A program made the translations under genes and the position numbers. The notes beneath the pieces were generated by a model. It searched no databases. It saw nothing but the letters and a program-made list of their open reading frames with translations, and was not told the DNA's origin. A stretch of DNA of 15,645 nt. It comes from Lachnospiraceae bacterium (GTDB lineage Bacteria; Bacillota_A; Clostridia; Lachnospirales; Lachnospiraceae). Positions 13,928 through 15,645 of this stretch are shown here, one piece after another. Location of the stretch: NCBI GenBank assembly GCA_009911175.1, contig QXWX01000132.1:1-15645 (forward strand), in the 5' to 3' direction. The first letter of the stretch is position 1. Every line of letters begins with the position of its first letter.

Positions 13928-13941
13928 TTACATTAATGTAA
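13928..13941. promoter_or_regulatory. Perfect 14-bp palindrome upstream of the metY promoter
   Basis: TTACATTAATGTAA is a perfect inverted repeat nine bases after the cysK stop and just upstream of the predicted -35 box of the next gene, centred about 50 bases before its start. An activator or repressor site is plausible; it is too A/T rich and lacks a T-tract for a convincing terminator. Confidence 0.45.
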
Positions 13942-13949
13942 TAAAGTAC

Positions 13950-13978
13950 GAGACAAATAAAAACGGATATGCTAAAAT
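13950..13978 (+). promoter_or_regulatory. Extended -10 promoter of the metY-type gene
   Basis: GAGACA (13950-13955), a 17-base spacer, and TAAAAT (13973-13978) preceded by the TG extension. The weak -35 is offset by the extended -10. The start near 13985 lies just before the structured leader. Confidence 0.55.
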
Positions 13979-13990
13979 GATTACTGAAAT

Positions 13991-14076
13991 GTTACTATTT
14001 ACAATCACATAAAAATAGACAGTCAGATTCACCAGGCACGATCATAAAGACCTGATTGTAAATTTTTAATAGTAAC
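13991..14076 (+). other. Structured leader of the metY-type gene (long inverted repeat)
   Basis: A 16-base left arm, GTTACTATTTACAATC (13991-14006), is fully complementary to a right arm split into GATTGTAAAT (14054-14063) and AGTAAC (14071-14076) with a seven-base bulge. Within the loop CAGG (14033-14036) can pair with CCTG (14051-14054), competing with the closing helix by one base. The stem begins a few bases after the predicted transcription start and ends 29 bases before the start codon. I see no SAM-riboswitch or T-box consensus. It may be an uncharacterised regulatory leader. Confidence 0.5.
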
Positions 14077-14105
14077 ACGAAAATAGATCAAGGAGGACAA
14101 TAAAA

Positions 14106-15413
14106 ATGGCAGATATAAAAGATTCGAAAAACTGGGGATTTGAGACAAGGCAGCTGCATATCGGGCAGGAGCAGGCGGACTCGGTCACAGACGCGAGGGC
14201 AGTACCCATCTACGCGACCACTTCTTACGTATTCCATGATTCCCAGCATGCGGCGGACCGCTTCGGACTCCGTGACGCGGGAAATATTTACGGAAGACTG
14301 ACCAATCCCACCCAGGATATTTTCGAACAGCGCATCGCGTCCCTGGAGGGCGGCGCGGCGGCACTTGCGGCGGCATCCGGCGCGGCGGCGATCAGCTATA
14401 CATTTCAGGCGCTGGCAAAGTCAGGGGAGCATATCGTGGCATCCAAGACGATCTACGGCGGAACCTACAATCTGCTGGCCCACACCCTTCCGCTGACCAA
14501 CGGCGTGACCACAACCTTTGTGGATCCGGAGGAGGAAGGCTCCTTTGAGGCGGCGATCCAGGAGAATACGAAAGCAATCTTTGTGGAAACACTGGGAAAT
14601 CCGAATTCTAACCTGGTTGACCTGGAAAAGCTTGCTGAAACGGCGCATAAGCATCAGATCCCGCTGGTCGTGGATTCCACTTTTGCGACCCCCTACCTGA
14701 TCCGCCCGATTGAGTATGGGGCAGATCTTGTGATCCATTCCGCGACAAAATTTATCGGGGGCCATGGCACAGCCATCGGCGGCGTGATCGTAGACAGCGG
14801 CAATTTTGACTGGAAGGCATCCGGCAGATACCCCTGGATCTCGGAACCGAATCCAAGCTATCACGGAGTATCCTTCTCCGACGCGGCGGGGGCGGCAGCC
14901 TTTGTGACCTACATCCGCGCGGTGCTCCTGCGGGATACCGGCGCGACACTTTCCCCGTTCCATGCGTTTCTCTTCCTTCAGGGACTGGAAACCCTGTCGC
15001 TCCGTGTAGAGCGCCATGTGAGCAATGCATTAAAGATCGTGGAGTACCTTGCGAAGCATCCCCAGGTGGAGGCGGTGCATCATCCGTCGCTGGCAAGTGA
15101 GCCCAGCCACGAATTATATCAGAAATATCTTCCCAATGGGGGCGGCTCGATCTTTACATTTGAGATCAAAGGGGACGCAAAGACGGCACAGAAATTTATC
15201 GACAACCTTGCCATTTTCTCCCTTCTGGCAAATGTGGCAGACGTGAAATCCCTGGTGATCCACCCGGCAACGACGACCCACAGCCAGAGCACGGAGGAGG
15301 AGCTTGCGGAACAGGGGATCCGGCCGAATACGATCCGGCTTTCCATCGGGATTGAAAAGGCAGAGGATCTGATCGCGGCGCTGGAGGCGGCGTTTGAGGC
15401 AGTGAAGGAGTGA
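14106..15413 (+). CDS. metY: O-acetylhomoserine sulfhydrylase / aminocarboxypropyltransferase (MetY type)
   Basis: This PLP enzyme of the Cys/Met metabolism family converts O-acetylhomoserine plus sulfide (or methanethiol) to homocysteine (or methionine). The 435-residue length fits MetY and exceeds the roughly 380-400 of cystathionine gamma-synthase. Visible motifs are Y62 and R64 in NIYGRLTNPT (phosphate contacts from the neighbouring subunit), D190 in VVDSTFATPYL (pyridine nitrogen), and K215 in HSATKFIGGHG (Schiff base). The insert from about 230 to 290 (GNFDWKASGRYPWISEPNPSYHGV) is typical of the O-acetylhomoserine enzymes. An AGGAGG site at about 14091-14097 sets the start. With the cysteine synthase upstream it forms a sulfide-assimilation pair, but 186 bases with a separate promoter and a structured leader separate them, so it is probably regulated independently. 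Confidence 0.92.
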   Translation: MADIKDSKNWGFETRQLHIGQEQADSVTDARAVPIYATTSYVFHDSQHAADRFGLRDAGNIYGRLTNPTQDIFEQRIASLEGGAAALAAASGAAAISYTFQALAKSGEHIVASKTIYGGTYNLLAHTLPLTNGVTTTFVDPEEEGSFEAAIQENTKAIFVETLGNPNSNLVDLEKLAETAHKHQIPLVVDSTFATPYLIRPIEYGADLVIHSATKFIGGHGTAIGGVIVDSGNFDWKASGRYPWISEPNPSYHGVSFSDAAGAAAFVTYIRAVLLRDTGATLSPFHAFLFLQGLETLSLRVERHVSNALKIVEYLAKHPQVEAVHHPSLASEPSHELYQKYLPNGGGSIFTFEIKGDAKTAQKFIDNLAIFSLLANVADVKSLVIHPATTTHSQSTEEELAEQGIRPNTIRLSIGIEKAEDLIAALEAAFEAVKE

Positions 15414-15519
15414 GGAGCTGCAGAAAAATAATGGACAAATCATTTTTCCGGCTGCACAGGTCAAAAAGCCTCGACGTAGTAATGCGGGATGAAAATGAGA
15501 TGAAAGCATGATGGATATT

Positions 15520-15555
15520 AAGAAAGCGGAGAGCGTAAAAGCCCTCCGCTTTCTT
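15520..15555 (+). terminator. Long stem-loop, probable terminator
   Basis: Two 15-base arms (15520-15534 and 15541-15555) pair with one mismatch around a six-base loop, with core GCGGAG/CTCCGC as in the surface-gene terminator. The T residues lie inside the 3' arm rather than after it. It is about 107 bases beyond the metY stop and may terminate that transcript. Confidence 0.6.
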
Positions 15556-15580
15556 GCCCTAAGTCAATTTTAAATGAAAT

Positions 15581-15645
15581 GACCTAATCCCCCAGCTATG
15601 CTGGGGCGAATAGAATAAGCCGTAGTGTTGCCTATATACTTTTAA
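15581..15645. mobile_element. Possible left end of an IS200/IS605-type element, cut by the window edge
   Basis: CCCCAGC-TAT-GCTGGGG (15590-15606) is a perfect 7-bp hairpin with a three-base loop. Subterminal hairpins like this, followed by a short A/T-rich run before the transposase gene, are typical of IS200/IS605 ends. Only 39 bases remain after it, with no readable transposase start, so this rests on the hairpin's style and position. A CRISPR repeat is unlikely because no second copy is present. Confidence 0.3.

Noticed and set aside
13920..14105. SAM riboswitch or T-box upstream of metY.
   Set aside because: The conserved elements of these classes (for example the T-box AGGGTGGNACCGCG segment) are absent.
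15417..15455. Imperfect hairpin right after the metY stop (GAAAAAT with ATTTTTC, plus interrupted GC pairs).
   Set aside because: It has mismatches and no T-tract; the longer stem at 15520-15555 is a better terminator candidate.
1..15645. CRISPR array, tRNA or rRNA genes.
   Set aside because: No regularly spaced direct repeats and no recognisable tRNA or rRNA segments were seen on either strand by eye.

Overview
The window looks like chromosomal DNA of a gut Clostridia member, most likely Lachnospiraceae. This rests on AGGAGG-type ribosome binding sites, near-consensus sigma-A promoters with 17-nt spacers, the moderate GC content, a PxTGD-type sortase signal and the gene families present. 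The species is inferred from gene style only. I see no CRISPR array, tRNA or rRNA, and no complete insertion sequence.

Layout. Bases 1-112 hold a compact set of nested inverted repeats that could fold as a three-way-junction RNA. Next come a TetR-family repressor on the minus strand with a near-perfect palindromic operator at its own start site (124-762), a solitary Rpn-family PD-(D/E)XK nuclease (941-1783), and a decayed sugar-utilisation region (about 1938-8844). In that region a histidine kinase has lost everything upstream of its HAMP/HisKA end and is joined head to head to a GH32 glycosidase that lacks its 5' part. The GH32 remnant also carries a frameshift from an extra copy of a 7-bp repeat. 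A sugar-binding lipoprotein has an in-frame stop and then runs directly into the second half of an ABC permease. A YesL/DUF624 membrane protein is intact and closes the operon before a strong terminator. An AraC regulator fused to a GH39-like domain follows. Its last few codons run into the C-terminal half of a Gfo/Idh/MocA oxidoreductase. Three clean gene-to-gene joints in about 6 kb point either to serial deletions or to collapsed assembly.

The second half is intact. A strong promoter and a leader of about 200 nt precede a 1038-residue cell-wall-anchored surface protein (9166-12282). It has a signal peptide, a cysteine cluster, a transglutaminase-like catalytic domain, a bacterial Ig-like domain, a Gly/Ser/Asn-rich stalk and a sortase signal. 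After a strong terminator comes a sulfur-assimilation unit: an Rrf2-family regulator with three cysteines (minus strand), divergent from cysteine synthase (cysK) across a region with two consensus promoters and a candidate operator, then an O-acetylhomoserine sulfhydrylase (metY-type) with its own promoter and a structured leader. The last bases hold a hairpin resembling the subterminal hairpin of an IS200/IS605-type element, cut off by the window edge.

The strongest leads are the AraC-GH39 fusion with one altered catalytic site, the structured metY leader, the unexplained RNA-like fold at 1-112, and the chain of gene-fusing joints in the sugar locus.
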